Assembly (NCBI RefSeq): GCF_032337115.1
Contig: NZ_JAVXZY010000011.1
Location: 153,159 to 217,158, forward strand
DNA: 64,000 nt
Direction of reading: 5' to 3'
Origin: Roseateles_C aquae
GTDB taxonomy: Bacteria; Pseudomonadota; Gammaproteobacteria; Burkholderiales; Burkholderiaceae_C
Position numbers and translations under genes: made by a program. Shown here one piece after another: positions 54,499 through 63,306 of the stretch (the first letter of the stretch is position 1; every line of letters starts with the position of its first letter). The notes under the pieces are model-generated. The model did no database searches, had not been told where the DNA came from, and saw only the letters and a list, made by a program, of their open reading frames with translations.

Positions 54499-57003
54499 TC
54501 AGGGGGCGAGGCCGGCGGGGGGCTGGGGCAGATGGGCGGCGCGGGTGCCCCAGCCTGTGGTGTCGGGCTGCGCCGCGAGCTTAAACGCCAATGTGCCGGC
54601 GGACTGCAGCTGTTCCCAATCGAGCCAGACCCTGTTCAGCGCCCGGCCCTGCCAGTTGACCGCTTGCACATAGCGGCGCTCACCGGCTTGCGCCTCTTGA
54701 GCCTCGATGCGCAGCGTGCGGCCTGGCGCCAGATCGATCTCGGCACGGGCAAAGCGCGGCGCATGCAAGAGGAAACGACCGCTGCCCGGCATGTCCGGGT
54801 ACAGGCCCAGCGCGCTGAACAGGTACCAGGCCGACATCGTGCCCAGATCGTCGTTGCCGGTGACGCCGTTGGGCGCGTTGGCAAACAGCGTCTCGGCGGC
54901 GCGCAGCACCGTCGTCGTCTTCCAGGGCTGGCCGATCAGCGTGTAGACCCAGGGCGCGTGCAGATCGGGCTCGTTGTTCGGGTTGTAGCGGAACTGGCTG
55001 TAATAGCTGTAGGGCCCGACCACCCAGGACTTGCGCACCGCCGCGGCCGGATCGGCCAGCAGCGCCGGGTAGTCGAAGAACTGGTCCAGACGTTGGCCGG
55101 CCTGCGCCGGGCCCCCCATGGCCGCCACCAGGCCCGGGATGTCCTGGCGTACCAGCCACTGGTACTGCCAGGCCGTGCCTTCATGGAAGCCGCGCTCGGA
55201 GCGGGGGTCGTAGCTGCGGTCCATCTCGCTGAACCAGTCGCCGCCGGGCAGGCGTGGGCGCGGGAAGCCGGTCTGGCCGGCCTCACGGTCCTGCACCGAG
55301 CCGTCCCAGACCTTGCGCCAGTTCAGCGCGCGCTGGGCGAGCAACCGCGCATCGTCGGCATGACCCAGCGCACGGGCCATCGTCGCCAGCGCGCCATCGC
55401 CGAGCGCGTATTCCAGCGTGGCCGAGGCGCCGTGGTGCGGGTCCACATCCATGCCCTTGGCCGGGTAGGCACGGTCGTAGGGCACAAAGCTCTGGCTCAG
55501 ATAGCTGGGATTACCGGCCCGGCCCTCAGGGCGGACCAACTTACGCGGCACACCAAACGCGTTCTCGCGCAGCGCCGCATAGGCCTCGCGCTCGCGGCCT
55601 TTCAGCGCGCCATAGCGCCACAGGTCTACCAGGAAGGGCGTGACCGGGTCGCCGGTCATGATGTTGGTGTCGAAGTTCGCATAGCCCCAGCGCGGCAGCC
55701 AGCCGCCCTGCTCGCGGATCTTCAGCACCGAGGTGGCGATGTCGCGGGCACGCTCGGGGCGCAGCAGCGCGAGCAGCTGGTTCTGTGCGCGGTAGGTGTC
55801 CCAGAGCGAGAAGAACTCGTAGTAGGTCCAGCCCTTGGCGGTGTGGATGGCATCGTCATAACCGCGATAGCGACCGTCCGCATCATTGCCGGTCAGCGGC
55901 TGCAGCAGGGCGTGATAGAGCGCGGTGTAGAAGACGGTGCGATCGTCGTTGCTGCCGCCGGTGATGCGCACGCTGCCCAGCTCGCGCTGCCAGTTCGCCT
56001 CGGCCTGCTCGCGCATCGCGTCGAAGCTCAGCGGCTGCGTGCCGGCCATGCCTTCGGCGCGCAGATTCACGCGAGCACCTTCGGCATCCACATGCGAGAC
56101 CGCGCTGACCGCCGTCACCGCCGGGCCATGCGTCAGATCAAAGCTCAGCCACACGCCATGCGGGCGGGCCTCGCCCTGCTGGCTGGGGCCCGAGCTCCCA
56201 GGTTTTGCGCCGGGCTTGCCACCGCGATCGTCCCAGATGCCGTGGGCGCTGAAGGGGCGGTCGAAGACCATGCGAAACCAGGTCGTGTACTGGGCACCGC
56301 CGCAGAAACTCTTGGTCGTGATCTTGCCTTCGACGCTGCGCTCGTCCACCACACGCACCTCGCTGCCCACCACCGCATGCTTTTCGTTCGCCTGGCCAAG
56401 GTTCAGCAGCAGGTGGCCGGTGGAGGTGCCGGCGGCAAAGGTGTAACGTTCGGCGGCCGCGCGGGTCAGCGCCGTGGCTTCGGCCGTGATGCCGCCGTAG
56501 CTGGTGAGTTGCACCTTGTAGTAGCCGGCCCGGCCGACCTCGCCCTGGTGCGTGTACTCGGCCGCATAGCGCTTGTAGTCGAAGCTCTCGGCCTTGCTGG
56601 TATCGAAATCGCCGCCGGGCCCGATGCGGCCGGTCACCGGCAGCACCGGCAGCTGGCCGCCCTGCTCCCAGCAGCCGGCGCCGGACAGATAGAAATGCCC
56701 GAAGCCGCGGATGCGCGTATCGCTGTAGCGCCAGCCGGCGTAATGCTCACCCGTCGGGCTCACCTGGATCATCCCGAAAGGCGCCGAGGCGCCGGGGAAG
56801 GTGTTGCCCTCATCCTGCGTGCCGATGAAGGTGTTGACCGGCATCGCGTCCGGCGCGGCCTGCAGCACAGCAGCCGGCAGGAGCATCGCTGCGCCGAGTG
56901 CAAGACGCCACAGAGACACAGAGCCACAGAGGCGGTGCTGCCTTTGTGCCCTGCGTGACTTCCTCTGTGTCTCTGTGTCTCTGTGGTTCGTTCTTGACAG
57001 CAT
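54499..57003 (-). CDS. GH92 alpha-mannosidase
   Basis: 834 aa exo-acting, calcium-dependent family. Catalytic segments: HEGTAWQYQWLVRQD with the general-acid Glu, and GNDDLGTMSAWYLFSALGLYPD with the base Asp pair. N-domain start MPVNTFIGTQDEGNTFPGAS is typical. The first ~35 residues (NHRDTETQRKSRRAQRQHR and following) are encoded by an inserted palindromic repeat. A GTG at 56919 inside the repeat would give a compact signal peptide (LALGAAMLLPAAVLQA), so the true start is unsure; ATGs at 57012, 57003 are others. Third enzyme of the mannoside operon. Confidence 0.93.
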   Translation of the reverse strand: MLSRTNHRDTETQRKSRRAQRQHRLCGSVSLWRLALGAAMLLPAAVLQAAPDAMPVNTFIGTQDEGNTFPGASAPFGMIQVSPTGEHYAGWRYSDTRIRGFGHFYLSGAGCWEQGGQLPVLPVTGRIGPGGDFDTSKAESFDYKRYAAEYTHQGEVGRAGYYKVQLTSYGGITAEATALTRAAAERYTFAAGTSTGHLLLNLGQANEKHAVVGSEVRVVDERSVEGKITTKSFCGGAQYTTWFRMVFDRPFSAHGIWDDRGGKPGAKPGSSGPSQQGEARPHGVWLSFDLTHGPAVTAVSAVSHVDAEGARVNLRAEGMAGTQPLSFDAMREQAEANWQRELGSVRITGGSNDDRTVFYTALYHALLQPLTGNDADGRYRGYDDAIHTAKGWTYYEFFSLWDTYRAQNQLLALLRPERARDIATSVLKIREQGGWLPRWGYANFDTNIMTGDPVTPFLVDLWRYGALKGREREAYAALRENAFGVPRKLVRPEGRAGNPSYLSQSFVPYDRAYPAKGMDVDPHHGASATLEYALGDGALATMARALGHADDARLLAQRALNWRKVWDGSVQDREAGQTGFPRPRLPGGDWFSEMDRSYDPRSERGFHEGTAWQYQWLVRQDIPGLVAAMGGPAQAGQRLDQFFDYPALLADPAAAVRKSWVVGPYSYYSQFRYNPNNEPDLHAPWVYTLIGQPWKTTTVLRAAETLFANAPNGVTGNDDLGTMSAWYLFSALGLYPDMPGSGRFLLHAPRFARAEIDLAPGRTLRIEAQEAQAGERRYVQAVNWQGRALNRVWLDWEQLQSAGTLAFKLAAQPDTTGWGTRAAHLPQPPAGLAP
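56908..56986. repeat. Large inverted repeat forming the GH92 5' end
   Basis: Two 25-bp arms, CCACAGAGACACAGAGCCAC... at 56908-56932 and its inverse at 56962-56986, with one mismatch and a 29-bp spacer. This is the dispersed 'cacagagacacagag' palindromic repeat whose conceptual translation NHRDTETQR is seen in many bacterial genomes (from memory). Confidence 0.85.
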
Positions 57004-57027
57004 GGCAAGCATCCCCGCGATGGCAAC

Positions 57028-58437
57028 TCAGCGCGCCGGCAGGCGCAGCGGATGGGCTTCGGTGTTGAAGGTCACGGCCTCGAAGTCCAGCGCCGTCTTG
57101 GGCGCGAACAGCAGGTAGAAGTACTTGAAGGTCTCGGCGAACACAAAGCTCTCCATCGAGTCTTCCTGCTGCTTGCTGCGCACGTCCTTCAGCGCCGCAT
57201 AGCCGGCCTCGCTGCGGCAATGCTGGACAAAGGCCTCGAAGAACTCGCGTCCCATGGCGCGGTAGCGGGCGTCGCCGGTGTAGTGGTGCAGGTAATAGGC
57301 CGATTCGATGATCTCGGGCCGCAGCGCGTACTCGGGCGACAGCACCTTCATCGTCCGGTAGTCCATGGACTCCGGCTCCACGCCGTGCAGCCGCCACATG
57401 CGCAGCCCCGATTCCTGCAGCTTGCGCGCCCGCTTCAGGTCGCCGCCCAGCGCCAGCAGCGCGGGCATGAAGGCGTCCAGCGCGCCGTACTGCGTCTTGA
57501 TGCGCTTGCCGCTGTTCATGTCGGCATGGCCGTACCAGAAGCCGGATTTCGTGTCCTCACCCAGCACCTGGTTGACACCGGCAATGCTGTGATCCCACAT
57601 CTGCTTGCACTCGGCATCGCCGAACAGGCGCCAGCATTTGTAGAGGTACTCGTAGTAGGAATCGATGCCGCCGCCGATGTGCGCGTCGGTGCGCTCCCAG
57701 CGGCCGCTCTCCACATTGATGGCCGAGCCGACCACGCCGCTCGGGGCGGCGCGGCGGTAGGTCTCGACCAACGCACGCTTGGACTTTTCGAAGTAGACCG
57801 GATTGCCCGTCAGCTGGCTCAAGAGGCCGAACTCCAGCACCAGCGTGCCGGTCTCAGCCGGGTTGCTGACCGTGCCGCTGACTTGGCCGGTACGCAGATT
57901 CACATGGGTGTAGGGCAGGCCGGTGGGTGAATCGAACACCGGCAGCAGGCGCTTGCCCAGGTCTTCCGCCTTGGCCAGCAGGCGCGCATCGCCGCTGAGC
58001 TGGTAGCCGGAGAGCAGGCCGCCGAGCAGGCGGATGGTGATCTCGAAGTTCTGCACCTTCATGTCGTGATCGAAGGAGAGCTGAGTGGCGATCAGCTCAC
58101 GGGCCTCGTCGGCTTCGTCCTTCAGGCCCATGATGATCAGCGTATCCAGCGCATCGACCGGCGTCATCAGCAGCGACTGCGCATACCAGTCGTGCGGCTT
58201 CTTGCTCAGCGGCTTGAGCGCATCGTGACCCCAGGCGTACTGCTTGTAGCCCTGCCAGGCATGGCGGGCTTCATCCTTGACGCGCTGGGCCAGCACGGCG
58301 GACTCGGCCTCGGTGACCGGTTTGAGGGCGGGCGTGGCCGCATGCGCCATGGCGGAGACGGCGGGCAGCACGGCCAACGCCAGCACGCGCAGACCTTTCA
58401 GGGCGCGAACCATGGGAGTGAAGGGGGTGGAGCTCAT
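57028..58437 (-). CDS. GH47 alpha-1,2-mannosidase
   Basis: 469 aa from the ATG at 58437 with a signal peptide (GLRVLALAVLPAVSAMAHA). GH47 enzymes trim alpha-1,2-mannose from high-mannose chains and are mainly eukaryotic, with a minority of bacterial members. Signatures: TPVDALDTLIIMGLKDE, GGLLSGYQLSGD, NPAETGTLVLEF, GGGIDSYYEYLYK, YALRPEIIESAYYLHHYTGD, SFVFAETFKYFYLLF, and the calcium Thr in TFNTEAHP. The start overlaps the PfkB stop by 4 bp. The longer upstream frame is not coding. Confidence 0.93.
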   Translation of the reverse strand: MSSTPFTPMVRALKGLRVLALAVLPAVSAMAHAATPALKPVTEAESAVLAQRVKDEARHAWQGYKQYAWGHDALKPLSKKPHDWYAQSLLMTPVDALDTLIIMGLKDEADEARELIATQLSFDHDMKVQNFEITIRLLGGLLSGYQLSGDARLLAKAEDLGKRLLPVFDSPTGLPYTHVNLRTGQVSGTVSNPAETGTLVLEFGLLSQLTGNPVYFEKSKRALVETYRRAAPSGVVGSAINVESGRWERTDAHIGGGIDSYYEYLYKCWRLFGDAECKQMWDHSIAGVNQVLGEDTKSGFWYGHADMNSGKRIKTQYGALDAFMPALLALGGDLKRARKLQESGLRMWRLHGVEPESMDYRTMKVLSPEYALRPEIIESAYYLHHYTGDARYRAMGREFFEAFVQHCRSEAGYAALKDVRSKQQEDSMESFVFAETFKYFYLLFAPKTALDFEAVTFNTEAHPLRLPAR

Positions 58438-59375
58438 GATGAAAAAACCTCTTGCTTCTTCTCTGCTTGCAGCATCTCGAACAAATGGCCCATGGCCTGC
58501 GGTGTCGGTGGCGTGGCGCCGGACTGCAGGCAGGCCGCGGAGCCAGCCGCCAGCGCCGCGTGCAAGTGCGCTTGCAGCGGCCGCTCGGCGTGGCGGCTGA
58601 GGCTGTAGAGCAGGCCGGCCACGCTGGCATCGCCAGCGCCCACGGTGTCCACCACCTGCACCGCCGGCGCGCGGGCATCCACGCGCTCGCTGCCACGGTA
58701 GAGGCTGGCGCCTGCGCCGCCGCGGGTCAGCAGGCACAACGCCTGCGGGTTCGGCACGCGCAGCCCTGCCAGCGCCTCGTCCTGCTCCAGCTCAGGAAAC
58801 AGGCCGCGCAAATCGTCGTCAGACACCTTGATCAGATCGGCCAGCGCGCCCATGCGCTGCAGCGTGGGCGTGTAGCGCTCGTCCATCAGATTGCGGTAGT
58901 TGGGGTCGTAGCTGATCGCCACGCCCTGCTCCTTCAGCCGCTCGGCCAGGGCCACCAGCCTGGAGGCCAGCGGCTCACGTGCCAGGCTGATGCCGCCGAA
59001 ATGCGCCCAGCGCAGGCGGCGCGACCAGCCCTCGGGCAGCACCTCGACATCGAAATGCAGATCGGCACTGTCGTCGCCGATGAAGAAGTAGCGCGGCGGC
59101 TCGCCCTGCTCGACGATGGCCAGCAGCGGCGCGCGCTGCACGCGCTGCAGCAGGCGCAGATCCAGGCCCACGGCCTCGCTGGCGGCCCAGAGTTCGTTGC
59201 CGAAGCGATCGCGGCTGATCGCGCCGGCAAATGCGGTGCGCTCGCCCAGCGCGGCCAGCGCGCGCGCCACGTTCCAGACCGAGCCGCCCACGCGGGCCAC
59301 CCAGCGTTCCTCGCCCTGGTGAATCAAGTCGGTCAGCGCCTCGCCGGCGCAGAGCATCAGCGGTGCGTCATGCAT
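58434..59375 (-). CDS. PfkB-family sugar kinase (probable fructokinase)
   Basis: 313 aa from the ATG at 59375, with GAGG seven bases upstream. Ribokinase fold: CAGEALTDLIHQGEERWVARVGGSVWNVARALAALG, and the anion-hole/base motif VDTVGAGDASVAGLL with the catalytic Asp. Next to an AGE-family isomerase, it most likely phosphorylates fructose made from mannose to fructose-6-phosphate. Overlaps both neighbours by a few bases. An ATG at 59402 is an alternative start. Confidence 0.93.
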   Translation of the reverse strand: MHDAPLMLCAGEALTDLIHQGEERWVARVGGSVWNVARALAALGERTAFAGAISRDRFGNELWAASEAVGLDLRLLQRVQRAPLLAIVEQGEPPRYFFIGDDSADLHFDVEVLPEGWSRRLRWAHFGGISLAREPLASRLVALAERLKEQGVAISYDPNYRNLMDERYTPTLQRMGALADLIKVSDDDLRGLFPELEQDEALAGLRVPNPQALCLLTRGGAGASLYRGSERVDARAPAVQVVDTVGAGDASVAGLLYSLSRHAERPLQAHLHAALAAGSAACLQSGATPPTPQAMGHLFEMLQAEKKQEVFSS

Positions 59376-60618
59376 GGCCAGCCTCGCCAGCTTTGCCATC
59401 AAGCGCGGCCACGATGTCGTAGCAGGCGCCCATGGTGTGATAGTCGACCTTGCCGGCGGGGCTCTTCTCGTCGCTGTACTTGCGGTTCAGCGCGTCGAGG
59501 ATGCGCCACCAGGCGCCGTGCTCGTGGTCGACGAAATGCGTCCAGCTGTAGGCCCAGAGGCGCTGGTACCAGTCCCAGTAGAAGGGATGCTGGGTGCGCT
59601 CGGCCAGCAGGGCGGCGGCGGCGGCGCTCTCGGCCTGCACCCAGAAGTACTTGTCGGCATCACAGATGCTGAGGTCGGGCGCGATCGAATAGCACAGGCC
59701 GCCGTGCTCGGCATGCCAGCCCTTCTCCACCGCCACCTTGAACAGGCGCTCGGCGGTGGGCAGGGCCCAGCTCAGGTCTCTGCCCAGAGCACCGCCATGT
59801 GCGCCACCCAATGCTTCCAGCTGCAGCAGCAGCTTGGCCCATTCGGTGAAGTGGCCAGGCTGGTAGCCCCAGGGACGGAAGAGGTTCGCCGGGTCATTGA
59901 CGTTGAACAGCCAGTCCGGCTGCCAGTGCAGGTCGTAGTGCTCCCAGATCAGGCCGCCGCAGCGCTGGGCCTGGCGCTGGGTGATGTTGTGGGCCAGCGT
60001 GTAGGCGCGCTCCAGATAGCGCAGCTCGCCGGTGGCGCGGTAGGCCGCCAGCATCGCTTCGCAGGCATGCATATTGGCGTTCTGCCCGCGATAGCTGGCG
60101 CGCTGGCGCCAGTCGCGGCTGGCTTCGTCGGCATAGAGGCCGGCCTCGGCGTCCCAGAAGCTTCGCTCCAGCAGCTCGAAGGCTTCGGCAATCCAGGGCC
60201 GCGCCTCGTCCAGCCCGGCCATCGCCGCGTGGGCATAGGCCAGCAGCACAAAGGCCTGGCCATAGGCGTGCTGGGTGCCGTCCAGCACCTCGCGCTGGCC
60301 GTCCTTCCAGTTCAGCAGCCAGGTGTAGCCGCCATATTCAGTGTCTCTATGCACCTCGCGCAAGAACTGCAGCGCATGCTTGAGGCCTTGCAAATGGCTG
60401 GCCTCGCCAAAGTGGCGGTAGGCCATCGCATAGGTGAAGACGAAGCGTGTGCTGCTGACCAGATGGCGCTGATGCGCGTCGTAAACGCTGCCGTCGTCCT
60501 TGAAGAAGTGGTACATGCCGCCGCTGGGATCGATGCAGCGCGGGTGGTAGAAGCTCATGCTGTGCTGCGCATGGGCGAGCAGCACCGCCCGAGAGCGATA
60601 GTCGGGGTGTTGGGTCAT
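59368..60618 (-). CDS. AGE-family epimerase/isomerase (probable mannose isomerase)
   Basis: 416 aa (alpha/alpha)6-barrel protein. Features: HPRCIDPSGGMYHFFKDDG, RFVFTYAMAYRHFG, GGYTWLLNWKDGQREVLDG, YGQAFVLLAYAHAAMAG, and conserved His residues in WEHYDLHWQPDW. Members convert N-acylglucosamine, cellobiose or mannose; with mannosidases and a fructokinase the best fit is mannose to fructose. Cytoplasmic. Starts 37 bp after the LacI stop. Confidence 0.92.
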   Translation of the reverse strand: MTQHPDYRSRAVLLAHAQHSMSFYHPRCIDPSGGMYHFFKDDGSVYDAHQRHLVSSTRFVFTYAMAYRHFGEASHLQGLKHALQFLREVHRDTEYGGYTWLLNWKDGQREVLDGTQHAYGQAFVLLAYAHAAMAGLDEARPWIAEAFELLERSFWDAEAGLYADEASRDWRQRASYRGQNANMHACEAMLAAYRATGELRYLERAYTLAHNITQRQAQRCGGLIWEHYDLHWQPDWLFNVNDPANLFRPWGYQPGHFTEWAKLLLQLEALGGAHGGALGRDLSWALPTAERLFKVAVEKGWHAEHGGLCYSIAPDLSICDADKYFWVQAESAAAAALLAERTQHPFYWDWYQRLWAYSWTHFVDHEHGAWWRILDALNRKYSDEKSPAGKVDYHTMGACYDIVAALDGKAGEAGHA

Positions 60619-60655
60619 GGTGATGGAACTGGTAGGGGCGCTGCTTGGGGTGGGG

Positions 60656-61651
60656 CTACTCGTCGCAGCTGCTTTCGCGCACGATCATTTCGACCGGCAG
60701 GGTCAACTCGGCAGGAGGCTCTTCGGGCTTGTTGTGGCGCAGCAGCAGGCTCACGCCGGAGGCGCCCAAGGCCTCCTTGTCCACACGCACGGTGCTCAGC
60801 GGCGGAACGGCCACGGCCGCGCTGCTGATGTCGTCAAAGCCGACCACCATGATGTCGTAGGGAATCTTCAGGCCTTCGTTCAGGCAGGTCTTCATCGCCA
60901 CCAGGGCCGTGCTGTCGTTGTAGCAAAACACGGCATCGGGGCGCTTGGGCAGCTTCAGGAGGCTGCGCATCGCCTCGACCACGCCCTCGTCGCCTTCGCC
61001 CATCGTCGGCACGATGACTTCGAGATCCGGATCGGCATGCACCTTGGCCTCGAACAGCGCACGGCGAAAGCCGCGGATGCGCTGCTGGATGCTGTAGTGC
61101 GCCGGCGAGCCCGAGAGCATCGCGATGCGGCGCTTGCCGCTGCGCAGCAGATGGCGGGTGGCGAGAAAGCCGCCGAGCGCGTTGTCCGGGTTCACCGAGG
61201 CAAAGCCGCGGCGGTGCATGTCCACCAGCACCACCGGCTTGCCGGTCAGCTGCAGCGCGCTGAGCACTTCGGGCTCGAAGAAGCCTGCACACAGGATGGC
61301 ATCCGGCTGATGCACCCGCACCTGCTCCAGCACCGGCTGCGCCGGGCCGACGACCACGAAGGACAGCGCAATGCCCTCGCGCCGGCAGGCCTCTTCGGCG
61401 CCATGCAGCACCGGCGAGAAGAAGGGGCTGGAGGCCAGCGTGTTGTGCTGGCTGTGCAGCAGGAAGGCAATGCGCCGGATGCGCCCTTTCTTCAGCTGCG
61501 AGAGGTCATAACCCAGCCGCTGCGCGGCCTCGCGCACCTTGTTGCGCGTCACCTCCGTCATGCCCGCCTGGTTCTTCAGCGCCCGCGACACGGTGCCGAT
61601 CGACAGCCCGGTGGCCTCCGCGATGTCGCGGATGGTGACGGGCTGGCTCAC
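60656..61651 (-). CDS. LacI-family transcriptional regulator
   Basis: 331 aa from a GTG at 61651 (a GTG at 61678 would add nine residues). N-terminal HTH TIRDIAEATGLSIGTVSRALKN followed by the hinge (REAAQRLGYDLSQLKKG) and a sugar-binding periplasmic-type domain (VVGFDDISSAAVAVPPLSTVRV). First gene of the mannoside operon, with palindromic operator candidates 115-235 bp upstream; probably represses until mannose or a mannoside binds. Confidence 0.93.
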   Translation of the reverse strand: MSQPVTIRDIAEATGLSIGTVSRALKNQAGMTEVTRNKVREAAQRLGYDLSQLKKGRIRRIAFLLHSQHNTLASSPFFSPVLHGAEEACRREGIALSFVVVGPAQPVLEQVRVHQPDAILCAGFFEPEVLSALQLTGKPVVLVDMHRRGFASVNPDNALGGFLATRHLLRSGKRRIAMLSGSPAHYSIQQRIRGFRRALFEAKVHADPDLEVIVPTMGEGDEGVVEAMRSLLKLPKRPDAVFCYNDSTALVAMKTCLNEGLKIPYDIMVVGFDDISSAAVAVPPLSTVRVDKEALGASGVSLLLRHNKPEEPPAELTLPVEMIVRESSCDE

Positions 61652-61766
61652 AGCTGCGCCCCCCACCGCGCACCCCACAGGCCCACTGCCATTGCATCCA
61701 TCCGCTGTCTCCGTCGTATTGCGGGCCAGGTTTATTAAACGCCTGAATCGCCTTGTTTAGTGCCCC

Positions 61767-61792
61767 AAACGCGCTGCATTCGACGCGTTTGT
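61767..61792. promoter_or_regulatory. Candidate LacI operator 1
   Basis: CAAACGCG-N10-CGCGTTTG, perfect 8-bp arms, about 115 bp before the lacI-type gene. Shares the AAACGC half-site with operator 2 and with TTAAACGC at about 61735. Confidence 0.65.
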
Positions 61793-61858
61793 TCATGGGT
61801 ATTTTTTATATCCGGCGGGTGGGAGGGGCGTCAATCGATGGGGCAAGAATGGATTGAA

Positions 61859-61885
61859 TTTAGTGCGTTTTACTAAACAAACGCA
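61859..61885. promoter_or_regulatory. Candidate LacI operator 2
   Basis: Two interlocked dyads: TTTAGT-N7-ACTAAA (61859-61877) and TGCGTTT-N8-AAACGCA (61864-61885), both perfect. Lies upstream of the mannoside operon and could also face a lost rightward gene. Confidence 0.6.
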
Positions 61886-62044
61886 AGGATGCAAATGCTC
61901 AGAAGCGGGGTGGCATGCTCTAGCTGTTTGCCGATGATCAACCCACGGCTATCTAGCGACTGTTTTCGACCCTGAGCGGCCGATCGACTACGTCAAACAG
62001 CTGGCACGAAAGCAGTCGCTCAAGGGGGTTGACCGGCACTCAGA

Positions 62045-62080
62045 GGAAGGTGCCACTTGGCCGCGGAAGGAAAGTGCCAC
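62045..62080. mobile_element. Possible IS21-like end remnant within a geneless 548-bp stretch
   Basis: Direct repeats GGAAGGTGCCAC and GGAAAGTGCCAC 24 bp apart. Repeated GTGGCACTT-type motifs are a feature I associate with IS21-family ends; no transposase is attached. The whole stretch 61652-62199 lacks genes and holds the two LacI operators on its left side. Confidence 0.35.
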
Positions 62081-62199
62081 GATCGCCTGCAACGGCTACG
62101 CGGCGACTGCCGTAGCGCGTTAGGTTGAAGAACCCGTTAGGCGCAACACGGCTGTGAATCTCGGCATCGATAGGCGAAACATCGGGAAGAAGGACCCGC

Positions 62200-63306
62200 T
62201 TATTCGCCTACGCGACGACCGCGTTCTGAGCTGCGCCTGTTGAACCAATCCAAGAGCGCCTGGCTTCCTTTCACGCGAATCACCGCGTAGTCAGTGCCCC
62301 TGTGACCAAATATGTAGAAGACTTGATCGACCTTGTACAGGTACAAGCCCTCTGTCCCAGGAATGCTGGCCCAATCGGACAAGGCAGCGCTGTCATTGGC
62401 TTTCACCTTGAACTGCTTTACTACTTCCCCATCGACCCTCACCGTCACGTCGCCGAACGCAGTGTCATTCTTCTTGTCGTCGCGACGCTCCGGGCTGGTG
62501 ATATCGCTGATCTCGAACCTGACCCGAAACAAGCCACCGCTCGGTCTTGGCAAGTCAACCACTCCGGAAGTTCGCTGTTGAATAAAGAGAATGTCCAGCG
62601 CACCAGCGTTCATCAAGTCGCTCTGGAGCTTGGCTTGTCCCTTTAGGACTTGAACTTGATTGGAGGCGCTTCCTACGCTTTCTTCTGCCTCCCGGGCCTT
62701 GACGATTGCTGAGCGCGCGCTGGCTTCGGCCGCATTCGCTGAGAACTTCGAGGCCTTGGCCGCAGCGGCAGTTTCAGTCGCTGTGTTGACGACCTGCGAG
62801 CGAATAGCTTCAGCACTAGACGCTGCCGCTGATGCCGAGTGTTGCGCCGACGTGATGGCAGCCATCATGTCCCTAGTCTGACTTGCGACCACCGCCGCTG
62901 CATCGGATGCGCGTGCCAGCGCAGACTTGGCCTTCTCCTCTGCTTCCTCAGCCTTCAGTTCGGCATTTTGCGATGTGGAGTACGCATTCCAGGAGCCGAG
63001 TCCAAAGAGGCCCAGAACTAGGCTCATTGCAGCAAAGGCGCCCCAATAGCGTACCTTCAGATAGAGAGCCACCTGCGATTCGATTGCGCTTTGCCCGGGG
63101 GCACGTGCAAGTGCCTCATAGATGAATCGATCGGCGCCCAGCTTGTCGAGAGTTGGTTGGCTACTCGGCAGTGCGAGTTGCTTTGAGACCAGCTCTGCCA
63201 ACCGAGCCTGAAAGTCAGGCAGATTCGTGAGTGTTAGAAGTTCGGCCATTTGCGCGGCGCGCGTCTGGGCTTGCTCTGCGGCATGTCCGTCTACTGGCTC
63301 TGACAT
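62200..63306 (-). CDS. Unrecognised membrane-anchored coiled-coil protein
   Basis: 368 aa from the ATG at 63306. Soluble N-terminus (1-85), one membrane helix (about 88-107), a long Ala/Ser/Glu-rich coiled-coil-like region (about 112-235) and a C-terminal beta-rich domain with RFEISDITSPERRDDKKN and DQVFYIFGHRGTDYAVIRV. GC content and codon use look lower than in neighbours. The frame extends upstream without support. It is flanked by mobile-element debris, so horizontal acquisition is likely. No function can be assigned. Confidence 0.8.
   Translation of the reverse strand: MSEPVDGHAAEQAQTRAAQMAELLTLTNLPDFQARLAELVSKQLALPSSQPTLDKLGADRFIYEALARAPGQSAIESQVALYLKVRYWGAFAAMSLVLGLFGLGSWNAYSTSQNAELKAEEAEEKAKSALARASDAAAVVASQTRDMMAAITSAQHSASAAASSAEAIRSQVVNTATETAAAAKASKFSANAAEASARSAIVKAREAEESVGSASNQVQVLKGQAKLQSDLMNAGALDILFIQQRTSGVVDLPRPSGGLFRVRFEISDITSPERRDDKKNDTAFGDVTVRVDGEVVKQFKVKANDSAALSDWASIPGTEGLYLYKVDQVFYIFGHRGTDYAVIRVKGSQALLDWFNRRSSERGRRVGE

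Noticed and set aside
58438..58737. N-terminal extension of the GH47 frame
   Set aside because: Arg/Pro/Ala-rich, overlaps the kinase gene, and the signal peptide begins at 58437.
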